DNA of 64,000 nucleotides from Mycolicibacterium peregrinum (GCF_001665625.1 NZ_LZSY01000180.1:1-64000), one strand, 5' to 3'; positions 1 through 9,060 are shown, numbered from the stretch's first letter. A program made the numbers and translations. Notes: generated by a model from the letters alone, not told the origin.

Positions 1-1
1 C

Positions 2-313
2 CGCCAACTCCCCGACGGCACCATCGAATTCACCACCCCCACCGGACACACCCATGTGACCGAACCCCACGGCGCCGCCCTGTTCCCGACCCTGGGCCAA
101 CCCACCGGGGACCTCAACCTCCCCGAAGCCCAACCGCCCAGCCCCAATCGCGGTGCGAAAATGCCCAAACGCTCACGCACCCGCGAACAAGACCAACGTG
201 ACCGCATCGCCGAAGAACGACGCCTACGCGCCGAACTCAACAACGACCTCGACGTCGAACGCCAATACCAAGCCTGGCTCGCCGAAGAATATGGACCACC
301 ACCGCCATTTTGA
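2..313 (+). CDS. 13E12-repeat family (DUF222/HNH) protein, C-terminal end only
   Basis: This is the last 103 codons of a gene whose 5' part lies left of the window. The reading frame is open from base 2 to the TGA at 311-313. The visible part (LPDGTIEFTTPTGHTHVTEP, then a charged tail rich in Arg, Glu and Asp) resembles the end of the mycobacterial 13E12-repeat proteins, which carry an N-terminal DUF222 region and a C-terminal HNH nuclease fold. The HNH residues themselves would lie upstream and are not seen. In M. tuberculosis a copy of this repeat also lies beside bioB, where it is an attachment site for the phiRv1 prophage. No phage gene is visible here. Function in the cell is unknown. 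Confidence 0.75.
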   Translation, partial: RQLPDGTIEFTTPTGHTHVTEPHGAALFPTLGQPTGDLNLPEAQPPSPNRGAKMPKRSRTREQDQRDRIAEERRLRAELNNDLDVERQYQAWLAEEYGPPPPF

Positions 314-336
314 GGCGGCATTCTGAGCTGGCCGGG

Positions 337-954
337 TCAATTCTCGCTACGCTGCCGGCCACCGCGGCCGGAGCTGAGTGTGCTGGCGCCCCGTACTGCC
401 ACACCGTCTACGAGCAACTGCAGGCCGAAGGCGAACTGCCGGGAGGTGTCACGGGTGAGCACCGACTGCTCGTCGGCCAGGGCGCCCGCGGCGTCCCACT
501 GCAGACGGGACTGTTCGTCGGCGGTGAAGCCGAGTACGAAGTACAGGAAGGTGCGAGCAGCCAACTCGTCGTCCGGCGGTGCCACACCGGCACGCTGGGC
601 GGCGTCGGCGAGTTGGGCCACGATCTCGATGGCCAGCTTTGACTGCCCGGCCGCGAAGCTCGAGGACACCAGTTCGGCGCCGTCGGTGTGCGACAGCAGT
701 GCGTCGCGCAGCGCCACACAGATCTCATGGATCCGGCCCGGCCAGGACGGCGTCGTGGAATCCGTGCGAGCAGGCTGCAGGATGCGGTCGGCGACCGCGC
801 CGAGCAGCTCCTGTTTGTTGGCGAAATGCCAGTACAACGCGCCCGGGCTGACATTGAGCTCGCGCGCCAGGCGGCGCATCGTCAGGTCGGCGATGCCGTA
901 GTTGTCGAGGATGGCCGTCGCCGCATCCACCACGTCGGGTTTGTGGAGTTGCAC
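337..954 (-). CDS. bioQ: TetR-family regulator, probable biotin repressor BioQ
   Basis: A 205-residue TetR-type repressor. The N-terminal helix-turn-helix is clear (around residues 25-50, with LARELNVSPGALYWHFANK), followed by a helical ligand-binding domain with no assigned ligand. It is divergent from bioB, the arrangement of BioQ in M. smegmatis, which represses biotin genes. The GTG start at 952-954 appears leaderless: on the minus strand a TAGGGT -10 box (961-966) lies 6 nt before it. The intergenic palindrome TGAACGGTGTTCA (970-982) fits the reported BioQ box type (TGAAC-N3-GTTAC-like) and should give autorepression as well as control of bioB. TetR membership is certain. The BioQ assignment rests on position and operator. 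Confidence 0.8.
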   Translation of the reverse strand: MQLHKPDVVDAATAILDNYGIADLTMRRLARELNVSPGALYWHFANKQELLGAVADRILQPARTDSTTPSWPGRIHEICVALRDALLSHTDGAELVSSSFAAGQSKLAIEIVAQLADAAQRAGVAPPDDELAARTFLYFVLGFTADEQSRLQWDAAGALADEQSVLTRDTSRQFAFGLQLLVDGVAVRGASTLSSGRGGRQRSEN

Positions 955-959
955 ACCGT

Positions 960-982
960 TACCCTAGCCTGAACGGTGTTCA
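960..982. promoter_or_regulatory. Bidirectional bioQ/bioB promoter with BioQ-type operator
   Basis: The short string TACCCTA (960-966) reads as a -10 box on both strands: TACCCT (960-965) toward bioB and TAGGGT (961-966) toward bioQ. On the bioQ side the GTG start follows after 6 nt, so that message is probably leaderless. On the bioB side a start near 972 leaves a leader of about 50 nt with AGGAGGA at 1013-1019. The 13-bp perfect inverted repeat TGAACGGTGTTCA (970-982) lies immediately next to both -10 boxes, where a bound repressor would block both promoters. The -10 boxes are inferred from sequence only. Confidence 0.7.
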
Positions 983-1025
983 ATTGTCGGCTCGGCCGAC
1001 CCCATGATCCACAGGAGGACTTTCG

Positions 1026-2033
1026 GTGACGCAGGCAGCCGTAGATGTACTGGGCGTAGCTCGCGAGCAGGTTCTGGAGCGTGGCGTCGGCCTCGACAAG
1101 GACCAGACGCTGCAGGTGCTGCAGCTGCCCGATGACCAGCTCGAAGAGCTGCTGGCCCTGGCCCACGAGGTCCGGATGAAGTGGTGTGGCCCCGAGGTCG
1201 AGGTCGAAGGCATCATCAGCCTCAAGACGGGCGGCTGCCCGGAGGACTGCCACTTCTGCTCGCAGTCTGGTCTGTTCGCCTCTCCGGTGCGTAGCGCCTG
1301 GCTCGACATCCCGAGCCTGGTCGAGGCGGCCAAGCAGACCGCCAAGACCGGCGCCACCGAGTTCTGCATCGTGGCCGCGGTGCGTGGCCCCGACGAGCGC
1401 CTGCTGGCCCAGGTCGCCGCGGGCATCGAGGCGATCCGCAACGAGGTCGACATCCAGATCGCCTGCTCGCTGGGCATGCTGACTCAGGAGCAGGTGGACC
1501 GCCTCAAGGACATGGGCGTGCACCGCTACAACCACAACCTGGAGACCGCGCAGTCGTTCTTCCCCAATGTCGTCACCACGCACTCGTGGGAGGAGCGCTG
1601 GGGCACGCTGGAAATGGTGCGTGAAGCCGGCATGGAGGTCTGCTGCGGCGGCATCCTGGGCATGGGCGAGACGCTGGAGCAGCGCGCTGAGTTCGCCGCC
1701 AACCTGGCCGAGCTGGACCCGCACGAGGTGCCGCTGAACTTCCTCAACCCGCGCCCGGGCACACCGTTCGGCGATCTCGAGGTGCTGCCTGCCTCTGAGG
1801 CCCTCAAGGCGGTGGCCGCGTTCCGACTGGCGCTGCCGCGCACCATGCTGCGCTTCGCCGGTGGCCGCGAGATCACCCTTGGTGACCTCGGCGCCAAGCA
1901 GGGCATCCTTGGCGGCATCAACGCTGTCATCGTCGGCAACTACCTGACCACGCTGGGCCGCCCGGCCGAGTCGGACCTTGAATTGCTCGACGATCTGCAG
2001 ATGCCGATCAAGGCGCTGAACGCCAGCCTGTAG
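1026..2033 (+). CDS. bioB: Biotin synthase
   Basis: A 335-residue radical-SAM enzyme that inserts sulfur into dethiobiotin to make biotin. The CxxxCxxC motif that binds the [4Fe-4S] cluster is CPEDCHFC with cysteines 71, 75 and 78. Further conserved stretches are YNHNLET and the C-terminal GGREITLGDLGAKQG region. The length is normal for the family. The GTG start at 1026 follows a strong AGGAGGA (1013-1019) at about 6 nt. It is the first gene after the BioQ-type operator and is followed after 5 nt by bsaP, so the two are probably co-transcribed. The other biotin genes (bioA, bioF, bioD) are not in the window. Confidence 0.98.
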   Translation: MTQAAVDVLGVAREQVLERGVGLDKDQTLQVLQLPDDQLEELLALAHEVRMKWCGPEVEVEGIISLKTGGCPEDCHFCSQSGLFASPVRSAWLDIPSLVEAAKQTAKTGATEFCIVAAVRGPDERLLAQVAAGIEAIRNEVDIQIACSLGMLTQEQVDRLKDMGVHRYNHNLETAQSFFPNVVTTHSWEERWGTLEMVREAGMEVCCGGILGMGETLEQRAEFAANLAELDPHEVPLNFLNPRPGTPFGDLEVLPASEALKAVAAFRLALPRTMLRFAGGREITLGDLGAKQGILGGINAVIVGNYLTTLGRPAESDLELLDDLQMPIKALNASL

Positions 2034-2038
2034 AACTG

Positions 2039-2284
2039 GTGGTGATGGTTCAAGACTTGCCCGCGCCCGTCGGCGCCGGCTTATACAACGTCTACACCGG
2101 GGTCCAGGCGGACGCGGCGGACGGAAGCGTCGTGCCCACCGCCGCACAACTCGGCCTGGAACCGCCACGGTTCTGTGCCGAATGCGGCCGCCGGATGATC
2201 GTCCAGGTGCGGCCCACCGGGTGGTGGGCCAAGTGTTCGCGGCATGGGCAGGTGGATTCGATGGACCTGGATACGCGGCGATGA
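2039..2284 (+). CDS. bsaP: Biotin synthase auxiliary protein BsaP
   Basis: An 81-residue protein directly downstream of bioB, corresponding to Rv1590 of M. tuberculosis. Mycobacterial biotin synthase has been reported to need this small partner to turn dethiobiotin into biotin. The sequence shows a zinc-ribbon or Fe-S-like cysteine set, CAEC near residues 46-49 and a later KCSRHGQ. The start is not settled: GTG at 2039, GTG at 2042 and ATG at 2045 are consecutive in frame. The stop TGA (2282-2284) overlaps the ATG of the next gene (2281-2283), so translation of the two is probably coupled. Confidence 0.85.
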   Translation: MVMVQDLPAPVGAGLYNVYTGVQADAADGSVVPTAAQLGLEPPRFCAECGRRMIVQVRPTGWWAKCSRHGQVDSMDLDTRR

Positions 2285-2370
2285 GCCTCTCGGGCGAAGA
2301 GCAGAAGGCCCCGATGAGCCTCTCGGGCGAAGAGCAGAAGGCCCCGATGAGCCTCTCGGGCGAAGAGCAG
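2281..2370 (+). repeat. Tandem 33-bp repeat triplicating a start codon (2.7 copies)
   Basis: Two perfect 33-bp units (2281-2313 and 2314-2346) and a third partial unit (24 identical bases, 2347-2370). Each begins with ATG and encodes MSLSGEEQKAP. The end of each unit, AGAAGGCCCCG, puts a Shine-Dalgarno-like AGAAGG about 5 nt before the next unit's ATG. The repeat thus supplies three in-frame starts for the downstream gene. A related sequence lies between hisD and hisC (13800-13822), suggesting a dispersed element. Confidence 0.9.
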
Positions 2371-3021
2371 GTTGCCCAGGCCGGTCCAGCTCCGGCCAAT
2401 CTCGTTGGCGCGCCCCGCGTTCCGCGTGAGCGGGCGGTGTTGACCGTCATCGGGGCTCTCGCGGTGGCCGGAGCGCTGCTCGGCGCGCTGTGGGCGTGGT
2501 TGACGCCGGGGGTTCACGGAGTGATCGCGTTGACTCGTAGCGGCGAGCGGGTGCACGCGTATCTGGGCAGTGAATCCGATCATTTCTTCACGTCGGCATT
2601 CATGTTCGTCGGCATGCTCGTCGTCCTGGCGGTCGTGGCTGCCGTGGCGCTGTGGCAGTGGGCCCCGCATCGCGGGCCCGTTATGGTCGCCGCGTTGGCC
2701 ATGGGCTCTGCGTTGGCCACCGGGGTGGCCGCCGGTGTCGGTGCGGCACTGGCTCACGTGCGGTTCGGCTCGTTGGACATCGCCGGAGCTCCGGTGACCA
2801 CGGAACATCGGGTGCATTACGTGCTGGAAGCGCCGTCGGTCTTCTTCGGACACACACCGCTGCAGATCGCCGGCACGATCCTGTTCCCTGCCGCCGCAGC
2901 GGCAATGGTCTACGCGCTGATCGCGGTGTCGACCGTGCGTGACGATCTCGGTGCCTGGCCTCCTGTGGAGACCCCGACGTATCCGGTGATCCCGCCGGTG
3001 GTCACTCCACCCGGGGCTTGA
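2281..3021 (+). CDS. DUF2567 membrane protein (Rv1591-like)
   Basis: A 246-residue membrane protein if read from ATG 2281, or 235 or 224 residues from ATG 2314 or 2347, because the N-terminus is a tandem repeat of MSLSGEEQKAP. After this soluble tail come four hydrophobic segments, roughly residues 51-72 (ALAVAGALLGALWAWL), 98-120, 126-146 and 196-220, and a Pro-rich C-terminus. The family is found beside bioB in mycobacteria, with no known function. The ATGA overlap with bsaP indicates one transcript with bioB and bsaP. The 3' end overlaps the convergent VOC gene by 20 bp (3002-3021). Confidence 0.85.
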   Translation: MSLSGEEQKAPMSLSGEEQKAPMSLSGEEQVAQAGPAPANLVGAPRVPRERAVLTVIGALAVAGALLGALWAWLTPGVHGVIALTRSGERVHAYLGSESDHFFTSAFMFVGMLVVLAVVAAVALWQWAPHRGPVMVAALAMGSALATGVAAGVGAALAHVRFGSLDIAGAPVTTEHRVHYVLEAPSVFFGHTPLQIAGTILFPAAAAAMVYALIAVSTVRDDLGAWPPVETPTYPVIPPVVTPPGA

Positions 3022-3412
3022 CGGCTGCGGGTTCGAAGAGCTCGATGGGGTTGCCGTCGGGGTCGTCGATTTGGACCTGCCGTCCCCCCGGCCCCGTCTC
3101 CACCTGGTTGCGGAACGTGACGGCGGCCCCGCGTAACTCGGTGACGGCAGCGTCGAGGTCATCGACCTCGAGCACGATCCGGTTGAAGCCTCCGGGGATC
3201 TGCGGCGCGCCGTCGGGCAGTGGACGTGCACCGGAGCTGCCCGGCCCGCTCAAGAACACGGTGAGATTGCCGCTGACCACGGACGCGAACGCGGGTCCTC
3301 CGCGGAGGGCGACATCGAATCCCAGCTGGCCCGTGTAGAACGCGACCGCGCGTTCGACGTCGGTGACCTGGTAGCGGATCGCGCCGGCTCGGTAGGTGAT
3401 GTGTCCAGACAT
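3002..3412 (-). CDS. VOC (glyoxalase/bleomycin-resistance fold) protein
   Basis: A 136-residue single-domain protein of the vicinal oxygen chelate superfamily. The paired beta-alpha-beta-beta-beta units are recognisable: residues 11-60 (YQVTDVERAVAFYTGQLGF) and about 75-130, ending in IDDPDGNPIELFEP, the typical metal-site strand with the last Glu. The substrate cannot be told from sequence. It lies 48 nt downstream of an AraC-type regulator on the same strand, so that gene may control it. The stop region overlaps the end of the DUF2567 gene on the other strand. Confidence 0.9.
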   Translation of the reverse strand: MSGHITYRAGAIRYQVTDVERAVAFYTGQLGFDVALRGGPAFASVVSGNLTVFLSGPGSSGARPLPDGAPQIPGGFNRIVLEVDDLDAAVTELRGAAVTFRNQVETGPGGRQVQIDDPDGNPIELFEPAAVKPRVE

Positions 3413-3460
3413 GACCGCAGTCTGCCGATCTTCGCACCGGATGTATTGAACAAAATTGAC

Positions 3461-4276
3461 CTATGGCTCGAGTGCGATGTGGTCATCCTTCGCGACGTAG
3501 CTGCTTCGGCGCAGCTGCTGGGCGGGCGTCATCCCGGAGAACTCCTGGAACTCCCTGATCATGTGCGACTGGTCGGCGTATCCGTGCTCGATGGCGAAGG
3601 TGGGCCAATGCGGTGGTGAGAGTGCCGACGAGACAGCGTCATGTGCGTGCCGGAACCGTTGAACGCGGGCGAACCGTTTGGGTGGCATTCCGACCTGGGC
3701 CGTGAACAACTGGATCAGCCTGCGGTGACTGAAGCCGATTGCGCGGGCGAGTTTTTCGATCGTTGGTTGGCGGTCGAGGCTCAGCGCGTCCACCACGAAT
3801 GCCACTTCCGGGGTCAGTCCGCGGCACCCGAGCAGTCGGGCGAGCAAGGTACGTTCGACGATCGCCAACCGCTGTGTGATCGACTGCGTCTCACAGATCT
3901 CGGAGCGCAGGTCGGCCGCCGCGCCGTTCCACACCGTATCGAGATTGATGTGGGAACCCACTAGTTCGTGCGCTGATATTCCGAGGACTGCACGGACACC
4001 GCCCGGTTTGAAGTGCACGCCCACCATGGCGGTGTGTTCACGGGCGTCGATGTCGAACGGCCGGGTGTAGGGGCCGGAGACCACGGCACCCGAAAGGCGC
4101 TGTGTACCTTGGCTGTTCGCTATGGCGATGGTGTCGACACCGAGGTTGATGACAAGCTCGGTGGTGCCGGTGGGAAGGATGCGTTCCGCCGGGTACGTGG
4201 GTCCGTCCGCAATGCACCACAGGTGGTCGACGCTGTCGCGCAGGGCCACCGTCGGGGGCTGACGGATATAACGCAT
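3461..4276 (-). CDS. AraC-family transcriptional regulator
   Basis: A 271-residue regulator. The C-terminal third holds the two helix-turn-helix units of AraC proteins (SFxxR-like IGFSHRRLIQLFTAQVGMPP and the GYADQSHMIREFQEFSGMTP signature, about residues 185-255). The N-terminal part resembles the DUF6597 sensor region common in this group (ERILPTGTTELVINLG). It is the first gene of a probable two-gene unit with the VOC protein. The ATG at 4276 has a CACAAT sequence about 8 nt upstream on its strand, a possible -10 of a near-leaderless message. Its inducer is unknown. Confidence 0.88.
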   Translation of the reverse strand: MRYIRQPPTVALRDSVDHLWCIADGPTYPAERILPTGTTELVINLGVDTIAIANSQGTQRLSGAVVSGPYTRPFDIDAREHTAMVGVHFKPGGVRAVLGISAHELVGSHINLDTVWNGAAADLRSEICETQSITQRLAIVERTLLARLLGCRGLTPEVAFVVDALSLDRQPTIEKLARAIGFSHRRLIQLFTAQVGMPPKRFARVQRFRHAHDAVSSALSPPHWPTFAIEHGYADQSHMIREFQEFSGMTPAQQLRRSSYVAKDDHIALEP

Positions 4277-4305
4277 CTACCCCTATTGTGCCAGCTCGCG
4301 ACAGC

Positions 4306-5637
4306 TCAGAGCGGGCGCCGCCGTACCGTTCGGCCCAGGGCCACCTTGGTGGCGATTCCGGCCAGTCGTGCCATGCCCATGTAGGTGATCGGGTTGAGCA
4401 GCGTCGGCCATTTCGAACGCACCAGGTTGGCGGTCAGCGGGCGCTCGGCGAACCGATCGCCCAGCCAGCGCAACGCCATCGGGGCCGAGAACGGGTGCAA
4501 CAGCAGGTGTTCGCTGAACATGTCGCGGTGGTAGGTCACGTCGGCGCCGCCGGCCAGGTAGGTATCGGCGAGTTCGTCGATGTCGTCGACCGAGATGATC
4601 TCGTCGTGCACCGCCTGCACGATCAGAACCGGCGGGACCGGCACGGCCACACCGAGTTTGGTGTCCTTGAACACCTCGGTGACCTCGGGCCCGTCGATAA
4701 TCTGTTCCAGTGGCAGGTCGACCAGATCGGCCATGTCGGTGCGGAACATCCGCACGACGGCCTCCACCGTGGTCATCCGGTGCAGCCGGTCGAGGATCTT
4801 GCGTCCCTCGGTGGTGGCGTGCTCGGCGATCACTCGGTTGAGGTTGGGGTAGATGTCGGCGAGGGCGGCCACCACGAGGGCCGGCAGCCCGGAGAACACG
4901 GTGCCGTTGAGCCGGCGGAAGGTGTTTCCGAGGTTGCCGACGGGGGAGCCCAGGACGGCACCGACGATATTGAGCTCAGGGGCGTAGCTGCCGGCCATCT
5001 CGGCTGCCCAGGCGCTCGCCAGGCCGCCGCCGGAATACCCCCACAGGCCGATCCGTGCCGTCGGAGACAACGACAGGTGCTCGGTGTTGAGAGCCGCCCG
5101 CAAGCCGTCGAGTACCCGGTAACCGGGTTCGTAGGGCGCGCCCCACATGCCGTTGATGCCCTCGTGATCGGGCACCGAGACCGCCCAGCCTTCGGCCAGC
5201 GCGGCCGAGATCAGCAGGAATTCCAACTGGGCCAGGGAGCCGGTGGCCTTGGCATGGTGGCGCAGGGCGTAGGAGGGGAAGCATCGGGCTGAAATCGCGT
5301 CGATCGCGCACTGGTACGACACGATCGGGCAGTCCGGTGCGGCGTCGGCCGGGACGATGACGGTGGTGGCAGCGGCTTCAGGGATGCCGTTGCGGTCAGT
5401 GGAGCGGAACAACAGCTGCGTGGCGTGCAGACGCTGCGGGATCAGGCCCAGAAACGCCAGCTCGACGTCACGGCTACGCAGCACGGTGCCCGGTTCGGCG
5501 TGCTGGAACCCCGCAGGCGGTACATAGAACGCGTCGTGGTGGGGCAGGACGGGCCGGGAGGCCTGGTCGAGCTCCTCGTGAGGTGCCCGACCGATCCATT
5601 CGGCTGCCGAGACGCTGGCTGCACTGCCCATGTCCAT
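4306..5637 (-). CDS. Secretory-lipase-family alpha/beta hydrolase (Rv1592c-like)
   Basis: A 443-residue protein of the LIP (PF03583) family, colinear with M. tuberculosis Rv1592c. The nucleophile elbow is GYSGGG with Ser202, and a later Asp and His (QAVHDEIISVDDI and FSEHLLL) fit the catalytic triad. There is no obvious signal peptide, so despite the family name it may be cytosolic or membrane-associated. The start ATG (5637) is followed two codons later by another ATG. It probably hydrolyses acyl esters. The natural substrate is unknown. Confidence 0.85.
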   Translation of the reverse strand: MDMGSAASVSAAEWIGRAPHEELDQASRPVLPHHDAFYVPPAGFQHAEPGTVLRSRDVELAFLGLIPQRLHATQLLFRSTDRNGIPEAAATTVIVPADAAPDCPIVSYQCAIDAISARCFPSYALRHHAKATGSLAQLEFLLISAALAEGWAVSVPDHEGINGMWGAPYEPGYRVLDGLRAALNTEHLSLSPTARIGLWGYSGGGLASAWAAEMAGSYAPELNIVGAVLGSPVGNLGNTFRRLNGTVFSGLPALVVAALADIYPNLNRVIAEHATTEGRKILDRLHRMTTVEAVVRMFRTDMADLVDLPLEQIIDGPEVTEVFKDTKLGVAVPVPPVLIVQAVHDEIISVDDIDELADTYLAGGADVTYHRDMFSEHLLLHPFSAPMALRWLGDRFAERPLTANLVRSKWPTLLNPITYMGMARLAGIATKVALGRTVRRRPL

Positions 5638-5679
5638 CCCGGCATTCTTACTTAAGAAGGGTCTAAGAAGCCAGTCGAC

Positions 5680-6372
5680 TCACCCGGGCGGGCGTAGAGC
5701 AGCGAATTCGTCGGTGACGCGGTACCGCGACTCGGTGAACCGGAACAAGGCCGCGGGCCGGCCGCCGCTGCGGCCCGATCGTGCGGTGGTCCCGGTGCGG
5801 GTGATGACCTTGCGACGTTCCAGCACCCGCTGCAGGTTTGTGGCGTCGACTTGGTAGTCGAGCGCGGCGTTGTAGATGTCGCGCAACGTGGATAGCGCGA
5901 ATTCCTTTGGTGCCAAGGCGAATCCGATGTTGGTGTACGACAACTTGGCCACCAGTCGGTTGCGGGCGTGTTCGACCATCGGCGCGTGATCGAAGGCCAT
6001 CGGGGGCAGGTCGCTGACCGGATGCCACCGGGTGTCCGGCGGCAGGGTCGGGGTCGAGGGGGAGGGCACCAGGCCAAGGAATGTCGATGCGATGGTCCGC
6101 GTGCCGGGAACTCGACGCGGGTCGGAAAACACCGCCAACTGCTCCAGATGGGCGAGTTCTCGCAGGTCAACCTTCTCGGCGAGCTGTCGCCGGACCGAGC
6201 TGATCAGGTCCTCGTCGTCATCCAGTCGGCCGCCCGGCAGGGACCATTTGCCCCGCTCGGGATCCAGTGCCCGCTGCCACAGCAGCACGTTGAGTGCGGG
6301 TTGCCGGGTGTCGAGGCCGCGAACCTGGAACACGACGGCGAGCACTTCGTGCGCGGTGTTACCATGTGGCAT
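5680..6372 (-). CDS. nrtR: NrtR-type Nudix transcriptional regulator of NAD synthesis
   Basis: A 230-residue protein with an N-terminal Nudix-like domain and a C-terminal winged helix (around residues 140-225, FALSTLRDIYNAALDYQVD). The Nudix box reads GRLDDDEDLISSVRRQLAEK, so the catalytic REUXEE core is replaced by RQLAEK. This loss of glutamates fits a ligand-sensing regulator rather than a hydrolase. It is divergent from nadABC, as in M. smegmatis NrtR. I place the start at ATG 6372 (MPHGNTAHEV) because a TATAAT box (6380-6385, minus strand) sits 7 nt upstream, giving a leaderless message. The open frame extends further upstream through the operator but has no support. Confidence 0.88.
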   Translation of the reverse strand: MPHGNTAHEVLAVVFQVRGLDTRQPALNVLLWQRALDPERGKWSLPGGRLDDDEDLISSVRRQLAEKVDLRELAHLEQLAVFSDPRRVPGTRTIASTFLGLVPSPSTPTLPPDTRWHPVSDLPPMAFDHAPMVEHARNRLVAKLSYTNIGFALAPKEFALSTLRDIYNAALDYQVDATNLQRVLERRKVITRTGTTARSGRSGGRPAALFRFTESRYRVTDEFAALRPPG

Positions 6373-6395
6373 GTTTTCGATTATAAGTCGAAAAC
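6373..6395. promoter_or_regulatory. Symmetric nrtR/nadA promoter inside an inverted-repeat operator
   Basis: A perfect 8-bp inverted repeat, GTTTTCGA (6373-6380) and TCGAAAAC (6388-6395), encloses TTATAAG. The centre reads as TATAAT (6380-6385) on the minus strand for nrtR and TATAAG (6382-6387) on the plus strand for nadA, so both -10 boxes overlap within the operator. The left arm directly abuts the nrtR start codon. One bound NrtR dimer could silence both directions. A nadA start site near 6394 leaves a short leader with GGAGGAGG. Confidence 0.75.
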
Positions 6396-6418
6396 CTGAC
6401 GCAGTGGAGGAGGTCGGC

Positions 6419-7458
<1,040 letters not shown>

Positions 7459-7462
<4 letters not shown>

Positions 7463-9060
7463 CCCCGACGGGCAGCGCCCGGGGATCGAGCCGCTTCGCC
7501 TGCGGCAGTTCGACGCTGTGGCAGCAGCGCGCTGACGTTGTCGTGGTCGGTACCGGAGTCGCCGGTCTGGTGGCGGCCCTGGCGGCGCACCGCGGGGGCC
7601 GGCGAGTGGTGGTGCTGAGCAAGGCTCGCGAGACCGCGACGTTCCATGCCCAGGGCGGGATCGCCGTCGTGTTGCCGGATTCCGACGACTCCGTCGAGGC
7701 GCACGTTGCCGATACGGTCGCCGCGGGGGGTGGCCTGTGCGACCCGGACGCGGTGCGCTCCATCGTCGCGGCCGGCTACGGCGCCGTGGCCGATCTGGTG
7801 ACCGACGGTGCCCAGTTCGACGAGACAGCTCCCGGGCGCTGGGCGCTGACCCGCGAGGGCGGCCACACCCGACGCCGGATCATTCATGCCGGGGGTGACG
7901 CCACCGGGGCCGAGGTGCAGCGCGCCCTGGATTCGGCGGCGGCCGAACTCGACATCCGCCGTGACCACGTGGCGTGCGAGATCCTGCGTGACGACAGTGG
8001 CGTGACCGGAGTGCTGGTCCGCAACGAGGACGGCCTGGGTCTCATCCATGCGCCATCGGTCATCCTGGCGACCGGCGGCCTCGGCCACGTGTACGCGGCA
8101 ACTACCAATCCGAGTGGCTCGACGGGTGACGGTATCGCCCTGGCGTTGTGGGCCGGAGTTGCGGTCCGCGACATCGAGTTCGTCCAATTCCACCCGACCA
8201 TGCTGTACGTGGAGAACGGCGGCGGACGGCGTCCGCTCATCACTGAAGCGCTACGCGGTGAAGGCGCCATACTCATTGATTCGCAAGGTCACTCGGTGAC
8301 TGACGGGGTGCACCCGATGGGGGACCTGGCCCCGCGCGATGTGGTCGCGGCGGCCATCAACGCCCGGCTCAGCGCCACGGGTGACCCGTGCGTGTATCTG
8401 GACGCCAGGGGTATCGCCCGGTTCTCCGACCGGTTTCCCACCGTGGCGGCGGCCTGTGCGGCGGCCGGGATCGACCCCACCCGCCAACCGATTCCGGTGG
8501 TTCCCGGCGCCCACTACAGCTGCGGCGGTGTGGTGACCGACGTGCATGGACGTACCGAACTGCCCGGGCTGTTCGCCGCGGGCGAGGTCGCCCGCACCGG
8601 GATGCACGGGGCCAACCGGTTGGCGTCCAACAGCTTGCTGGAGGGACTCGTCGTCGGTGGCCGGGCCGGCAGGTTGGCCGCCGAGCACGCGAGCGCGGCC
8701 GGTTCGGTGCGCGCCCAGGCGCCGCAGGATCGACGTCAAGACTCTGTTGAGCGAAATGTCCTGCAGCACGCCATGTCTGAGCATGCTTCAGTGGTCCGTG
8801 ACGCCGAGGGCCTGCAACGGCTCGACGCAGTTCTGGCCGATGCGCGCTCGGTGCAGCCCGCCGACCGCCACAGCTTCGAGGATGCGGCCCTCACCGCGAC
8901 CGCACGCGCAATCGCCGTCGCGGCCCTGGCCCGCACCGAAAGCCGTGGCTGCCACCATCGCGCCGATCACCCCGATACCGACCCCGCTCAGGAGCACTCC
9001 GTGACAATTCGCGCCGCAGCCGGCCGCCCCGTCCTCGATACCGCAACGGCGGTGTGCTGA
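7459..9060 (+). CDS. nadB: L-aspartate oxidase
   Basis: A 533-residue flavoprotein that oxidises L-aspartate to iminoaspartate, the substrate of NadA. The FAD-binding dinucleotide motif is GTGVAGLVAALAA near the N-terminus. Other signature parts are AQGGIA, the HPT region near QFHPTMLY, and GLFAAGEVARTGMHGANRLASNSLLEG. The C-terminal part is helical and more variable. The ATG start overlaps the nadA stop, and the nadB stop overlaps the nadC start (TGATG), so the three are translationally coupled. Length is typical. Confidence 0.96.

Noticed and set aside
882..2450. Long minus-strand open frame opposite bioB and bsaP
   Set aside because: It is the mirror of GC-rich codons of real genes. It crosses the bioQ/bioB promoter, and its repeat CSSPERLIGAF is only the reverse reading of the 33-bp repeat.
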